From Sarcina ventriculi (lineage in GTDB: Bacteria; Bacillota; Clostridia; Clostridiales; Clostridiaceae), in NCBI RefSeq assembly GCF_900456775.1, contig NZ_UAUL01000001.1, positions 1 through 64,000 on the forward strand: a stretch of DNA of 64,000 nucleotides. The letters run 5' to 3'. Below the pieces are notes generated by a model. The model had not been told where the DNA came from, made no database searches, and worked only from the letters and a program-made list of their open reading frames with translations. Below are positions 54,889 through 64,000 of the stretch, piece after piece. Every line of letters begins with the position of its first letter. Within the stretch, counting starts at the first letter, position 1. The position numbers and the translations under genes were made by a program.

Positions 54889-55458
54889 TTATTTTATATT
54901 TCTACTACCTGGTTTTACGTAAGGTATTTTCCCTTCTTTGCATAAAGGACAATCTTCTGGGTCATAGCTTTCTATATCAAGCTTTATTGCACTAAACATT
55001 GGAAAATCAGTAACTTTTCCTGATGTTCTATCAACTATACAAATTACTGATACAACAACTCCACCGTGCTCCTCTATAACCTTAGCAGCCTCTTTAAAAC
55101 TTTTTCCTGTTGTTACAACATCCTCAGTAATTATAACTCTTTGTCCTTTTTTTATTTCAAACCCTCTTCTTAGAGTCATTTCCCCATCTACTCTTTCAGT
55201 AAATATTGCAGTTTTTCCAAGTTGCCTTCCAAGTTCGTAAGCAACTACAACTCCTCCCATTGCAGGTCCTACAACTAAATCACACTCTATGTTATTTTCT
55301 CTTATCTTATCAGCTACAACTTCTAAAACCTTAGCAGCTTTGTCTGGATGTTGAAGTAATTTTGCACATTGACAATATCTATTTGAATGTCTTCCTGATG
55401 ATAGTAAAAAATGCCCTTCAAGTAATGCTCCAACTTCTTTTAATGTTTCTATAACCAT
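54889..55458 (-). CDS. pyrE: Orotate phosphoribosyltransferase
   Basis: Adds PRPP to orotate, giving OMP. 189 residues. PRPP-binding motif [17 protein letters not shown] and [19 protein letters not shown]; the C-terminal CPLCKEG zinc-like pair is typical of the longer bacterial PyrE. Last gene of pyrB-C-F-K-D-E. Ribosome site AGGAGG. Confidence 0.96.
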   Translation of the reverse strand: MVIETLKEVGALLEGHFLLSSGRHSNRYCQCAKLLQHPDKAAKVLEVVADKIRENNIECDLVVGPAMGGVVVAYELGRQLGKTAIFTERVDGEMTLRRGFEIKKGQRVIITEDVVTTGKSFKEAAKVIEEHGGVVVSVICIVDRTSGKVTDFPMFSAIKLDIESYDPEDCPLCKEGKIPYVKPGSRNIK

Positions 55459-55510
55459 TTTTATGTCCTCCTAAATATCTTTTTATCATTTATTTTCTAT
55501 ATTATATATC

Positions 55511-56410
55511 TTATTTAATACATCCTATAATTTCATTTATGCTCTTTAATCCTTCTCTTTTACAGTAATCTTCTAATCCTTTTACAATTTCAATTCCAGC
55601 TCTAGGATTTACAAAATTCACTGTTCCGATTTGAACTCCAGTTGCACCTACCATTAAAAATTCCAATGCATCTTGCCAAGTCATTATTCCTCCAAGACCC
55701 ACTACTGGTATATCAACAGATTTTACAACTTCGTAGACCATTCTAAGAGCTACAGGTTTTATAGCTGGACCTGAAAGCCCTGCTGTTATATTATTAAATA
55801 CTGCTTTTTTAGAGTTTACATCTACCGCCATAGCTTTTAATGTATTTATAAGCGATATCGAATCAGCTCCAGCTCTTTCACAAGCCTTTGCCATAGATGT
55901 TATATCTTCTGCATTTGGAGATAATTTTACCATTAATGGCTTTGTTGTAACTTTTCTAACCTTTGATACAACTTCGTATGCTACGTCACTTTTTATTCCA
56001 AAAGCCATTCCTCCTGATTTTACATTAGGACATGATATGTTAAGTTCTATCATATCCACATCTGTTTTATCTATTTTAGACACGGACTTTTCATAATCTT
56101 CAATTGTAGCACCACCAATATTGGCAATTACCACATTCCCAAATTTCCTCATCTTAGGAAGTTCACTTTCAATAAATGCATCTATTCCTGGATTTTGAAG
56201 ACCTACTGAGTTCATTATTCCTTGTGGGGTTTCAAATATCCTAATCCCATCATTGCCTTGTTTCTCTAAAAGAGTAAGACCTTTTGAACTTATCCCACCT
56301 AAAATTCCTACATCATAAAATTCGTTATATTCACTTCCAAATCCAAATGTACCTGAAGCTGCAATGACTGGATTCTTAAAATCTACACCACTTATATTAA
56401 CTTTTAACAT
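55511..56410 (-). CDS. pyrD: Dihydroorotate dehydrogenase B, catalytic subunit
   Basis: Class 1B, NAD-linked through PyrK, oxidises dihydroorotate to orotate. About 299 residues from ATG 56410. FMN/active-site segment [15 protein letters not shown] with catalytic Cys, plus SAGxx-type [11 protein letters not shown]. The frame extends to 56464 and would overlap pyrK, but GGAGGATAG sits before ATG 56410 ([11 protein letters not shown]), which I use. Confidence 0.95.
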   Translation of the reverse strand: MLKVNISGVDFKNPVIAASGTFGFGSEYNEFYDVGILGGISSKGLTLLEKQGNDGIRIFETPQGIMNSVGLQNPGIDAFIESELPKMRKFGNVVIANIGGATIEDYEKSVSKIDKTDVDMIELNISCPNVKSGGMAFGIKSDVAYEVVSKVRKVTTKPLMVKLSPNAEDITSMAKACERAGADSISLINTLKAMAVDVNSKKAVFNNITAGLSGPAIKPVALRMVYEVVKSVDIPVVGLGGIMTWQDALEFLMVGATGVQIGTVNFVNPRAGIEIVKGLEDYCKREGLKSINEIIGCIK

Positions 56411-56426
56411 ATGTCTATCCTCCAAA

Positions 56427-57167
56427 TTAAAACTCAACATCAAATCCGTTAAATACCGGACCATCTTTGCAAGTTCTTTTATTTCCTGATTTTGTTTTAC
56501 ATGTACAAACTAAACAAGCGCCAACACCACAAGCCATATGTTTTTCCATAGATACATAAACATTAATTCCTTTTTCCTTGCACATTGAAACTACTTTTTC
56601 CATCATTACAGACGGTCCACAACACAAAACTGTATCATACTTTGAAAGCTCTAATATATCTGTTATAAATCCTTTATGCCCATATTTTCCTGAGTTAGTT
56701 GAAAGTCTTATCTCATCTACATACTTTAATAAAACATCTTGTAGATAAACATCATCTCTATAACCCCCATAAAAATCCATTTTTATATCTTCATTATTTT
56801 TTCTAAGAGCCTTAGAAAGTTCAACAAGTGGTGCAACACCTATTCCTCCACCAACTAATGCTACCTTTCCATAATCTTTACTTGTATCAAATCCATTTCC
56901 AAGAGGTCCTACAATCTCTATAATATCTCCATTTCTTAAAGTTTTAAATTCTTCTGTTCCCTTTCCAACTACCGCATATACAAAAGTTATTTCATTTCCA
57001 TTAACTTCACACACACTAATTGGTCTTCCTAAAAAAGCTGTTTTAGGCTTTAACATGTAAAATTGCCCCGGCTTAACAATAGTATCATGAATAACTTTTA
57101 ATGAATAAATTCCGTTACATATTTCCACATTTTCTTTAACTTCAGACTTTAAGTAATCCATTTTCAT
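56427..57167 (-). CDS. pyrK: Dihydroorotate dehydrogenase B electron transfer subunit
   Basis: Transfers electrons from PyrD's FMN to NAD+ via FAD and a [2Fe-2S] cluster. 246 residues. FAD region [15 protein letters not shown] motif [16 protein letters not shown], and the cluster cysteines in [21 protein letters not shown]. 16 nt before the pyrD start: a PyrK-PyrD heterotetramer pair. Homologous in fold to AsrB in this window. Confidence 0.95.
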   Translation of the reverse strand: MKMDYLKSEVKENVEICNGIYSLKVIHDTIVKPGQFYMLKPKTAFLGRPISVCEVNGNEITFVYAVVGKGTEEFKTLRNGDIIEIVGPLGNGFDTSKDYGKVALVGGGIGVAPLVELSKALRKNNEDIKMDFYGGYRDDVYLQDVLLKYVDEIRLSTNSGKYGHKGFITDILELSKYDTVLCCGPSVMMEKVVSMCKEKGINVYVSMEKHMACGVGACLVCTCKTKSGNKRTCKDGPVFNGFDVEF

Positions 57168-57192
57168 ATTCTTTAGCTCCCTTTATTCTTCG

Positions 57193-58062
57193 TTATTTTA
57201 ATTCTAAAATTGCATTTTTTATAGCATCTCTCATAACTACTGCTTCTTTTCTTGAACACTCTGCGAAATGTTTAGAATCTTCCATTGCTTTATGGGCTAA
57301 AAGAATCTTTCTTGATGAATTTACAACTCCACCATTTCCATTTTTTAAATACATAGCAACATCAGATGCTGTTCCACCTTGTGCGCCGTAACCTGGTATT
57401 AAAAACATCATTGTATTTAACTTTTCTCTCATTTTTATTGCTTCCTCAACATGTGTACATCCCATAACTCCACCAATTGAGCTATAACCATGTTTCCCTA
57501 AAAATTTTTTTCCTATTTCATGCACTTTTTCGCCAACAACTTCATACACTCTATTCTTATCTTTTGTTTCTATATATTCTATATCTTTAGCACCATCATT
57601 TGAAGTTCTAACTAAAACAAACAATCCTTTGTTATTCTTTTCAACATAAGGAAGATATGGTTCTATACTATCCATCCCCATATATGGATTAAGAGTTATA
57701 AAATCACTCTCAAAATCTCCCTCAAAATGAGCCTTAGCATACATTGAAGCCGTAGCAGCTATATCCCCTCTTTTTATATCAGCTATTATAACGGCATCTT
57801 TCTCTCTTAAATATTTCAATGTTTTTTTATAAGCCGTAAGACCTTTCATACCCAATGCTTCATAATAAGCTATTTGAACTTTAAAACAAGCTGAAACATC
57901 TAATGTTGCATCAATTATTTCTTTATTGAAGTTAAAAATCATATCCTCTTCATTTGTAAATTTAGCTTTAAATTCTTCTGGTATATAAGATAAATTAGTA
58001 TCTAATCCTACACAAACTACTCCATTTTTTTCAACTCTATCATATAACTTATCAGCTATCAT
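57193..58062 (-). CDS. pyrF: Orotidine 5'-phosphate decarboxylase
   Basis: Decarboxylates OMP to UMP. 289 residues, the longer type-2 form. Catalytic Lys-Asp network in IADIKRGDIAATASMYA, and MFLIPGYGAQGGTASD near the C terminus. Ribosome site AGGAGG; 12 nt after the pyrC stop. Confidence 0.96.
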   Translation of the reverse strand: MIADKLYDRVEKNGVVCVGLDTNLSYIPEEFKAKFTNEEDMIFNFNKEIIDATLDVSACFKVQIAYYEALGMKGLTAYKKTLKYLREKDAVIIADIKRGDIAATASMYAKAHFEGDFESDFITLNPYMGMDSIEPYLPYVEKNNKGLFVLVRTSNDGAKDIEYIETKDKNRVYEVVGEKVHEIGKKFLGKHGYSSIGGVMGCTHVEEAIKMREKLNTMMFLIPGYGAQGGTASDVAMYLKNGNGGVVNSSRKILLAHKAMEDSKHFAECSRKEAVVMRDAIKNAILELK

Positions 58063-58074
58063 TTTATAATCCTC

Positions 58075-59274
58075 CTAAAATTCACCTTTATATACTATTT
58101 TTCCGCCCTTTATAGTTAAAACTACATTTCCATAAACATCTTCTCCATGAAACGGTGTGTTTTTACTCTTTGATACTAGTTTTTCTCTATCTATTTTTAT
58201 CTTTTTATTTAAATCTACTAAGACTAAATCTCCATTAAATCCTATTTCAAGTTTTCCTGTATTTAAACCTAAAATCTTTCCTGGATTATAACTCATAATT
58301 CTACTTAAATCATTTAAACTTAATCCATTGTTTTTAACTAATACCGTATAACATATCTGAAATGCAAGTTCTATTCCAGTCATTCCTGGAGAACCTTTAT
58401 CCTTTTCTTCATCAGTATGAGGAGCGTGATCTGTTCCTATACAATCAACATATCCAAGTTTTATAGCATCTATTAAAAATCTTACATCTTCTTTATCTCT
58501 TATAGGAGGATTTACTCTATAATTACTTTTTGTATTATCTAATCCTATGTGGTGAGGAGTAACTTCACAAGTTATGTTAGCTCCTGATTTTTTTCCCTCT
58601 ATTATATATTTCATAGCTTCTATCGTGCTAACATGCGCCATATGAAGTCTACATCCTGTGTACTTTGCAAGCTCCACATCCCTTGAAGTCATCATATTTT
58701 CAGCAAGTCTCATATCTATCTTAGAAAACTCCTCACTTTCAGCATGCGACATAACTATCCATTTATTTTTTTTCGCTATATTCATAGCATCTAACATAAC
58801 TTTAGAATTATTAACGCCTCTTCCATCATCTGAAATTGCTTTAACATTTTTATTTCCAATAAAACTTTCTAGATGACTTAAATCTTCTCCATTTAAATCT
58901 TTAGTTATAGTCACAACTGGATATGCATCTACAAGTCCTATCTCTTTTGTCTTCTCTATTACATAATTAAATGTTTCTAAAGAACTACAAGTTGGCTTTG
59001 TATTTGGCATTAAAACAACTGTTGTATATCCACCTCTAACTGCTGCTTTTGAACCTGTTTCAATATCCTCTTTGTGAGTAAAACCAGGATCTCTAAAATG
59101 AACATGAGTATCTATAAATGAAGGCATTAAAGTTAATCCTTTAGCATCTATTATTTCACAATTTTTTTCTAAATCTTTCCCTATTTCTTTTATTAAACCA
59201 TCTTCTATATATAAATCGCCATAAAAATTATGACTTAAATCTATTATATTAGCATTTTTAATAAGTAAATTCAT
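58075..59274 (-). CDS. pyrC: Dihydroorotase
   Basis: Cyclises carbamoyl-aspartate. 399 residues, class I. Metal ligands [10 protein letters not shown], a CO2-modified Lys region, ...[14 protein letters not shown]. The start lies 1 nt after the pyrB stop, so translation is coupled; its ribosome site is inside pyrB. Confidence 0.95.
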   Translation of the reverse strand: MNLLIKNANIIDLSHNFYGDLYIEDGLIKEIGKDLEKNCEIIDAKGLTLMPSFIDTHVHFRDPGFTHKEDIETGSKAAVRGGYTTVVLMPNTKPTCSSLETFNYVIEKTKEIGLVDAYPVVTITKDLNGEDLSHLESFIGNKNVKAISDDGRGVNNSKVMLDAMNIAKKNKWIVMSHAESEEFSKIDMRLAENMMTSRDVELAKYTGCRLHMAHVSTIEAMKYIIEGKKSGANITCEVTPHHIGLDNTKSNYRVNPPIRDKEDVRFLIDAIKLGYVDCIGTDHAPHTDEEKDKGSPGMTGIELAFQICYTVLVKNNGLSLNDLSRIMSYNPGKILGLNTGKLEIGFNGDLVLVDLNKKIKIDREKLVSKSKNTPFHGEDVYGNVVLTIKGGKIVYKGEF

Positions 59275-59275
59275 C

Positions 59276-60199
59276 TTACTTACCTCCTAAAAGTTTAACA
59301 ATTAATGCCATTCTTACATACATCCCAAAACGTGCTTGTTTAAAGTAACATGCTCTATTATCTTCATCTACCTTAACATCAATTTCATTTACTCTTGGAA
59401 GTGGATGCATAACTATTGTATCCATTTTTGCTAATTTCATTTTTTCTTCATTTAGAATATAAACATCTTTAAGCCTTTCATATTCATCTTGATTTTCAAA
59501 TCTTTCCTTTTGAATTCTTGTCATATATAATATATCAGAATTTTTTATTCCTTCTTCTAGACTTTCTATCTCTATATACTCTATATTATTTTTATCTAAA
59601 ACATCTTTTTTTATATAATCTGGTAATTTTAGTTCTTTAGGTGATATTAAAATAAATCTATTGTTTTCATATCTTGATAAAGCCTTTATAAGTGAATGCA
59701 CGGTTCTTCCAAATTTTAAATCGCCACACAATGCTATTGTATTTCCATGTAATTTACCTTTTAAATTTTTTATAGTTAAAAGATCTGTTAATGTTTGAGT
59801 TGGATGTTGATGTCCTCCATCCCCTGCATTTATAACTGGAACACTAGACGCAATTGAAGCTTCTTTTGCTGAACCTTCTTTTGGATGTCTTATTGCAATA
59901 ATATCTGAATAACCACTTACTATTTGAATAGTATCACTTAAACTTTCTCCTTTTGAAACAGAACTTGAATTTGGCTCTGAAAAACCAATTACTTGACCAC
60001 CAAGTCTTAACATAGCAGCTTCAAATGAAAGCCTTGTTCTTGTACTTGGTTCATAGAAAAGAGTAGCCAAAATTTTACCTTTGCATAAATCTTGGTACTT
60101 ACTTGGATTTGCTATTATTTTATTTGCTAAATCTAAAATTTCTTCTAGTTCTTCCACTTTAAAATCTTGTGGATCTATTAAATGTCTTCCTTTTAACAT
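59276..60199 (-). CDS. pyrB: Aspartate carbamoyltransferase catalytic subunit
   Basis: First committed step of UMP synthesis. About 307 residues: STRTRLSFE carbamoyl-phosphate motif, [14 protein letters not shown], and the aspartate loop [13 protein letters not shown] at 60208 extends the frame but lies within the ribosome site AAGGAG(TG), so ATG 60199 is chosen. No pyrI regulatory-subunit gene follows it directly, and no carAB or pyrR in the window. Confidence 0.96.
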   Translation of the reverse strand: MLKGRHLIDPQDFKVEELEEILDLANKIIANPSKYQDLCKGKILATLFYEPSTRTRLSFEAAMLRLGGQVIGFSEPNSSSVSKGESLSDTIQIVSGYSDIIAIRHPKEGSAKEASIASSVPVINAGDGGHQHPTQTLTDLLTIKNLKGKLHGNTIALCGDLKFGRTVHSLIKALSRYENNRFILISPKELKLPDYIKKDVLDKNNIEYIEIESLEEGIKNSDILYMTRIQKERFENQDEYERLKDVYILNEEKMKLAKMDTIVMHPLPRVNEIDVKVDEDNRACYFKQARFGMYVRMALIVKLLGGK

Positions 60200-60254
60200 A
60201 TTGTTCACTCCTTTTTAACCTCTCTGTGTTAAATTTAAAGAAGAAAAGTTATAC

Positions 60255-60286
60255 AAAAAACGTCTTCCTACCTTAAGGAAGACGTT
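60255..60286 (-). terminator. Attenuator terminator in the pyr leader
   Basis: 11-bp arms AACGTCTTCCT / AGGAAGACGTT with a 6-nt loop and a TTTTTT run (minus strand), 56 nt before pyrB, i.e. inside the leader. AAGGAAGTTATA (minus strand of 60329-60340) can pair alternatively with the left side, forming an antiterminator. Confidence 0.82.
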
Positions 60287-60380
60287 ATAACCTCTACATC
60301 TATGTAATCTACGGCATAATCTCAATTATATAACTTCCTTATCGATCTCTCTGAATCTACTTAAAGGTATGTTTTTATTG
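60287..60380 (-). promoter_or_regulatory. PyrR-type binding leader (anti-antiterminator) of the pyr operon
   Basis: On the minus strand the leader carries GATTCAGAGAGATC (60345-60358 region), close to the PyrR-binding loop consensus ARUCCNGNGAGGYU, flanked by stem-forming bases. Together with the downstream terminator this is the layout of PyrR-controlled attenuation: UMP-bound PyrR stabilises the hairpin and allows termination. Assignment from motif and architecture. Confidence 0.72.
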
Positions 60381-60385
60381 GATTC

Positions 60386-60414
60386 ATACTATCATAGTTT
60401 TTTTCTTTTGTCAA
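60386..60414 (-). promoter_or_regulatory. Promoter of the pyr operon
   Basis: On the minus strand: TTGACA (60409-60414), 17-bp spacer, TAGTAT (60386-60391). It is a strong sigma-A match placed directly upstream of the PyrR-type leader. Confidence 0.8.
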
Positions 60415-60433
60415 ACAACTAATATTAATTAAT

Positions 60434-60676
60434 TTAAATATCAACAACTGTAACAACTACATTGTGCAATGCATCTAATTTTTCGTAAAGTTCTTTTATA
60501 CTTTCTTCTTTATCTGCTTCTAATCTTAATATTATAAGTCCTTTACTCTCATTGCCATCATTTTGATGAAGTCCAAGTCTTGTTTCTATTATAGTCCCAT
60601 AATCAGTTAAAATCTCTTGTACTTTTGGAGCATTCTCCTCTCTTCCTCCAACCTTTATTAACATAATTTTGAACAT
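60434..60676 (-). CDS. Small ACT-like domain protein (TM1266-type)
   Basis: 80 residues, a single ferredoxin-like/ACT-type domain: KIMLIKVGGREENAPKVQEILTDYGTIIETRLGLHQND ... KGLIILRLEADKEESIKELYEKLDAL. It resembles the 'iron-only hydrogenase system regulator' small proteins. Separate from the pyr operon, whose promoter starts right after its stop. Function unproven; amino-acid or metabolite sensing is plausible for an ACT fold. Confidence 0.75.
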   Translation of the reverse strand: MFKIMLIKVGGREENAPKVQEILTDYGTIIETRLGLHQNDGNESKGLIILRLEADKEESIKELYEKLDALHNVVVTVVDI

Positions 60677-60969
60677 ATAAAAATTCCTCCTTTAAAACTT
60701 ATGTAAAATAACTATATAAAAATATATAATTATTTTGTTTTATATTTTAACATTTATTATAATTTTTAGCAATCGCTATCATGATTTTGAAAGAAAAATT
60801 TCATTTTGCATAATTTTTTTGACTATATTTCATTCATTTTTTATTTTAAAATATTATTGCCCAGTTTAAGATAAATTTAATGTTTTTATTTATATTTTTT
60901 TCATATTTTTAACTTTTAGTATAATAAAATGAATTTTTAATAATTATTACTTGCATTTTATTGATATTT
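60677..60969. other. Intergenic region upstream of the alanine symporter
   Basis: About 350 bases (to 61028 including the dyad listed separately) between divergent genes. AT-rich; carries a TTGCATTTTA element at 60951-60960 next to a TATAAT (60969-60974). No gene seen. Confidence 0.55.
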
Positions 60970-61008
60970 ATAATACAATTAAGTCAGTTATAACTTTAAT
61001 TGTATTAT
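60970..61008 (+). promoter_or_regulatory. Long dyad over promoter/ribosome-site region of the alanine symporter
   Basis: ATAATACAATTAA (60970-60982) and TTAATTGTATTAT (60996-61008) are a perfect 13-bp inverted repeat; AAGT/ACTT inside extends it with one bulge. It begins at the candidate TATAAT -10 and ends next to the ribosome site AAAGGAAGAGAGGGG, so it could be an operator or an mRNA hairpin. Confidence 0.6.
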
Positions 61009-61028
61009 AAAGGAAGAGAGGGGTTAAA

Positions 61029-62447
61029 ATGGATTTATTGACTAACATAGTTACAAATGTTAACGACTTTATTTGGACATACATTCTAATAGCACTTTTA
61101 CTTATAGTCGGAATTTATTTTTCTTTTAAAACTAAATTCGTTCAATTTCGGTATATAAAAGAGATGTTTAGACTTTTAGGAGATAATAGCAATAAAAAAG
61201 AAGGTAGTATTTCATCCTTCCAAGCTTTTTGTATAAGTACCGCTTCTAGGGTTGGAACAGGTAATATTGCTGGTGTTGCAATAGCTATTGCCCTTGGAGG
61301 TCCTGGTGCAGTATTTTGGATGTGGCTTATAGCTTTAATAGGTTCTGCCTCTAGCTTTATAGAAAGTACTCTAGCTCAAATTTATAAAGTAAAAGATAAA
61401 GATTCTTTTAGAGGTGGCCCTGCTTACTATATGGAAAAGGGATTAAAAAAGAGATGGCTTGGCGTAGCCTTTGCTATTCTTATAACAATATGTTTTGGGC
61501 TTATATTTAATGCAGTTCAATCAAATACAATATCAGCAGCTTTTAATAATGCTTTTGGCTTTAATAAATTATTCATTGGAATAATTATAGCAATTTTAAC
61601 ATCTTTAATTATATTTGGTGGCGTTAAAAGGATAGCAAAAGTTTCTGAAATTATAGTTCCAATACTTGCAACAGCTTATATATTAGTTGCATTTTGGGTT
61701 ATACTTACTAATATTTCTCAACTTCCATCTGTCTTTAAACTTATCTTTGAAAATGCTTTTGGATTTAAACAAGTAACAGCAGGAGGTTTTGGCGCAACTG
61801 TTTTATATGGAGTAAAAAGAGGTCTATTTTCAAATGAAGCCGGTATGGGTAGTGCTCCAAATGCTGCAGCTACAGCTGATGTATCTCATCCAGCTAAACA
61901 AGGTTTAATACAAACTTTAGGAGTTTTCACAGATACTTTAGTGATTTGTTCCTGTACAGCATTTATAATACTTCTATCTGGTTCTTATGCAAATAGTAAT
62001 CTAACTGGAATTGAACTTACACAAAATGCTCTAGCTTCTCATTTAGGTATATTTGGAACTTATTTTATAGCACTTTGCATTCTTTTATTTGCTTTTAGTT
62101 CCATAGTAGGTAATTTTTATTATGGACAATCTAATATAGAATTTATAAAAGATAACAAATCATTTTTAAACATATATAGAGTTTTAGTAATTGTAATGAT
62201 TTTATTCGGTTCTGTTACAAGTGTAGAGATTGTTTGGACTCTTGCAGACATATCTATGGGATTTATGGCAATTTTAAATTTAATAGCTATAACTCTTTTG
62301 AGTAAATTTGCTTTTGCAGCTTTAAAAGATTATACCTCACAAAAAAAACAAGGCATAAAAGACCCAATATTTGACCCATCTACTATTCCTGGTTTAGAAG
62401 GAGCAGAATGTTGGGAAATAGATACCGATTTTAAAGAAATTGTTTAG
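61029..62447 (+). CDS. Alanine/glycine:cation symporter (AGCS family)
   Basis: Na+-coupled uptake of alanine or glycine. 472 residues, about 11 helices. Family motifs: STASRVGTGNIAGVAIAIAL, GGPGAVFWMWLIALIGSASSFIESTLAQ, and RGLFSNEAGMGSAPNAAATA. Single gene with a good terminator. Fits an amino-acid-fermenting anaerobe and the three APC permeases earlier in the window. Confidence 0.93.
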   Translation: MDLLTNIVTNVNDFIWTYILIALLLIVGIYFSFKTKFVQFRYIKEMFRLLGDNSNKKEGSISSFQAFCISTASRVGTGNIAGVAIAIALGGPGAVFWMWLIALIGSASSFIESTLAQIYKVKDKDSFRGGPAYYMEKGLKKRWLGVAFAILITICFGLIFNAVQSNTISAAFNNAFGFNKLFIGIIIAILTSLIIFGGVKRIAKVSEIIVPILATAYILVAFWVILTNISQLPSVFKLIFENAFGFKQVTAGGFGATVLYGVKRGLFSNEAGMGSAPNAAATADVSHPAKQGLIQTLGVFTDTLVICSCTAFIILLSGSYANSNLTGIELTQNALASHLGIFGTYFIALCILLFAFSSIVGNFYYGQSNIEFIKDNKSFLNIYRVLVIVMILFGSVTSVEIVWTLADISMGFMAILNLIAITLLSKFAFAALKDYTSQKKQGIKDPIFDPSTIPGLEGAECWEIDTDFKEIV

Positions 62448-62451
62448 AAAT

Positions 62452-62488
62452 AAAAAAACATTGATAATTAAATTATCAATGTTTTTTT
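62452..62488 (+). terminator. Terminator of the alanine symporter
   Basis: Perfect 17-bp arms (AAAAAAACATTGATAAT and complement) around TAA, then T run; 5 nt after the stop. Confidence 0.88.
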
Positions 62489-62566
62489 ATTTCTTCTTAA
62501 CCTAACAACATTATCGCTAATGCAGTATTTTAAATTTTACAACACTATAAAGTATTAATATTTTGT

Positions 62567-62752
62567 TTATAAATTATTTAATTTTTCTAATACCTCTTCT
62601 ACATTTAATCCATGAACACTACATGCTTGTTCTAATGACTCTACTCTTGCTGATGGACATCCTAAACATCCCATGCCAAGTCCCATTAAAAAATCTACTG
62701 CTTTAGAATTGTTTTCTATAATTTCCCCTATTGTCATATCTTTATTTATCAT
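62567..62752 (-). CDS. DUF1858 domain protein
   Basis: 61 residues: TIGEIIENNSKAVDFLMGLGMGCLGCPSARVESLEQACSVHGLNV. The C-x2-C pair (CLGC) follows the family pattern and is related to the N-terminal ScdA_N segment of RIC iron-sulfur repair proteins. Second gene after the hemerythrin gene (30-nt gap), so probably cotranscribed. Confidence 0.85.
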   Translation of the reverse strand: MINKDMTIGEIIENNSKAVDFLMGLGMGCLGCPSARVESLEQACSVHGLNVEEVLEKLNNL

Positions 62753-62782
62753 AATTTTTACACTCCTTACTTAAATCCTTTA

Positions 62783-63331
62783 TTATTTATACTTTTTTTC
62801 TAACTCTTCTAATAATGATATATATTTTTCTTTTATATCTTTATTTTTTTCTTCAAACTCTATACATTCTTTATTTATCAAATCTAATACACTCTTGTCT
62901 AATTCTCTTTCTGCATATTTATAAACCACATTATTTTCTTTATCTATATGCCTTTCTAAAAGATGTGTATAAGAAATTGCATTTGCTAATACATCTAATT
63001 TTGCTTCTTCATCACCATTTTTAACATTCTCTAATGCTTCTTTCAATTGTGTTATATGTAATCTTCCTAAATCATGTTCTACTAACATACCGTTTTGAAC
63101 AAGCTTCTGTGCAACTGTTCCTAAATGCTCTACCATTTTATTAAAAAGCGTAACTTCTTCTTTTTTATGATGATGCTTATCAGCATATTCAGTTATAAAT
63201 TCTACTATTTTGTAAAAATCATCATAATTTATTTTTTCACCTTTTAAAACCTCATAGCAACATGCCCTTACAACCTTAAGCATACGTGTAATATTTTTAT
63301 GTTCATCATTCATTATTTCTATCGCATTCAT
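62783..63331 (-). CDS. Hemerythrin-like di-iron domain protein
   Basis: 182 residues, four-helix bundle. Metal ligands: His in NDEHKNITR, HHHKKEEVTLF, and the later EHDLGRLHITQL, YTHLLERHIDKENNVVY. Such proteins bind O2/NO or serve as iron store in anaerobes. Upstream of DUF1858; together they resemble a split form of RIC/YtfE. Ribosome site AAAGGAG precedes the start. Confidence 0.9.
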   Translation of the reverse strand: MNAIEIMNDEHKNITRMLKVVRACCYEVLKGEKINYDDFYKIVEFITEYADKHHHKKEEVTLFNKMVEHLGTVAQKLVQNGMLVEHDLGRLHITQLKEALENVKNGDEEAKLDVLANAISYTHLLERHIDKENNVVYKYAERELDKSVLDLINKECIEFEEKNKDIKEKYISLLEELEKKYK

Positions 63332-63562
63332 AGCTTAATATCTCCTTTCGCATTTTTATAAATCTATTATCTATTGCTGTGCAATTAATTTTTACTACTG
63401 ATTACATATACTATGTTATCTTAATTTCATTTAAAATTCCGTACCAATTGTTACGAAAATAGAAAAATATATATTTTATTTACACATTTATTTGCGCTTT
63501 ATATTGTTAATGTTATTCATTATATAAATATAATGAATAACAAGATTTATTAATTTTAAAAT

Positions 63563-64000
63563 CTAATAACTATTAAATTTTAAAATCTCATTAATGTTTT
63601 TTCTTACTTTTTTTCTGTTTTTTTCATTTTGTACATACCCTAAAGAAATTACCAACTTTATTTCTTTACCCTTAGGTATATTTAAAGCTTCCTTTATATG
63701 TTTTTCCTTAAACCATCCCATCATACATGTGCCAAGACCAAGTTCTGTTGCTGCTAGACAAATATGTTCAGAAGCAATACCTATATCAATTGATGTATAA
63801 TCAACCCCTTTAACAATCCCTCCAATACCTGATGTTAGATTTCTTTTTTCTGCAACAATTGCTATAAACACAGGAGCTGTCAAAGCAAACTTATTTATTC
63901 CAATTAATGGATCATATACACTTTTAGCAATCTTTTCACAGATATCTTTATCATCAACTACAACAAAAGTCCATGGTTGCGAATTACACGCAGATGGTGC
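63563..64000 (-). CDS. Nitroreductase family protein, 5'-truncated by the window edge
   Basis: FMN-dependent NAD(P)H nitroreductase. The frame is open to base 64000 on the minus strand, so the start lies beyond the window; 145 residues are visible. Key motifs: the FMN loop APSACNSQPWTF at the edge, then a central helix ASEHICLAATELGLGTCMMGW and the C-terminal LVISLGYVQ. A TTG at 63883 is internal, not the start. About 20-30 N-terminal residues are missing. Confidence 0.88.
   Translation of the reverse strand, partial: APSACNSQPWTFVVVDDKDICEKIAKSVYDPLIGINKFALTAPVFIAIVAEKRNLTSGIGGIVKGVDYTSIDIGIASEHICLAATELGLGTCMMGWFKEKHIKEALNIPKGKEIKLVISLGYVQNEKNRKKVRKNINEILKFNSY

Noticed and set aside
1-64000. 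Mobile element, prophage, CRISPR, toxin gene or tRNA cluster
   Set aside because: No transposase, integrase, phage structural gene, direct-repeat array or tRNA-like sequence was recognised; composition is even across the window.

Overview
The window looks like a piece of ordinary chromosome from a very AT-rich, strictly anaerobic, spore-forming Firmicute of Clostridium sensu stricto, most like C. perfringens. The signs are the very low G+C, strong AGGAGG-type ribosome sites, frequent TTG/GTG starts, dissimilatory sulfite reductase AsrABC, pyruvate formate-lyase, a PPi-type phosphofructokinase and the class 1B pyr cluster. The species call is inference. I see no rRNA, tRNA, CRISPR array, insertion sequence, prophage or plasmid backbone. 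About 60 genes fill the window, and most transcription units end in clear intrinsic terminators.

Left part (1-14.0 kb): a 5'-truncated EamA transporter, an Nramp-type metal transporter with an altered metal-site motif, a shortened FtsZ homologue without the GTP-binding glycine loop, a monoglyceride-lipase-like hydrolase, a lone GT51 peptidoglycan glycosyltransferase, a DUF3793 gene behind a near-consensus Fur box, an nfeD/band-7 pair, and glutamine-dependent NAD synthetase. Then come three tetrapyrrole genes (cbiK, hemL, precorrin-2 dehydrogenase) and a small BFD-like [2Fe-2S] protein.

Sulfur block (14.2-20.0 kb): an iron-sulfur flavoprotein, asrCBA, a Crp/Fnr regulator, a GIY-YIG protein and an FNT channel. 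The logic is coherent: the neighbouring tetrapyrrole genes can supply siroheme for AsrC, AsrABC reduces sulfite to sulfide, and the FNT channel probably exports HS-.

Middle (20-45.9 kb): an AraC regulator with a glycosidase-like C-terminal half, two tandem XRE-TPR (RRNPP-like) regulators, a viroplasmin-RNase H-acetyltransferase fusion, FtsH, a rhomboid homologue that has lost its catalytic Ser and His and overlaps pepF, a small secreted protein that seems to start at ATT, an MntP-like pump, PPi-PFK, a cysteine-desulfurase-like enzyme, an ABC-F ATPase, DUF3887/YhfC, a MATE pump diverging from its MerR regulator across a classic 19-bp-spacer promoter, dUTPase, a Cys-rich Cna-B-like protein, and a DUF1836/hemolysin III divergent pair with a repeated operator-like motif.

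Right part (45.9-64 kb): three tandem paralogous amino-acid permeases, pflB-pflA, the pyrBCFKDE operon behind a PyrR-type attenuator, an ACT-like small protein, an alanine/sodium symporter with a long dyad over its promoter, a hemerythrin/DUF1858 pair, and a 5'-truncated nitroreductase. The observations most worth checking are the FtsZ-like pseudo-GTPase, the catalytically dead rhomboid, the RNase H-acetyltransferase fusion, the ATT start, and a TTGCATTT element shared by three amino-acid transporter promoters.
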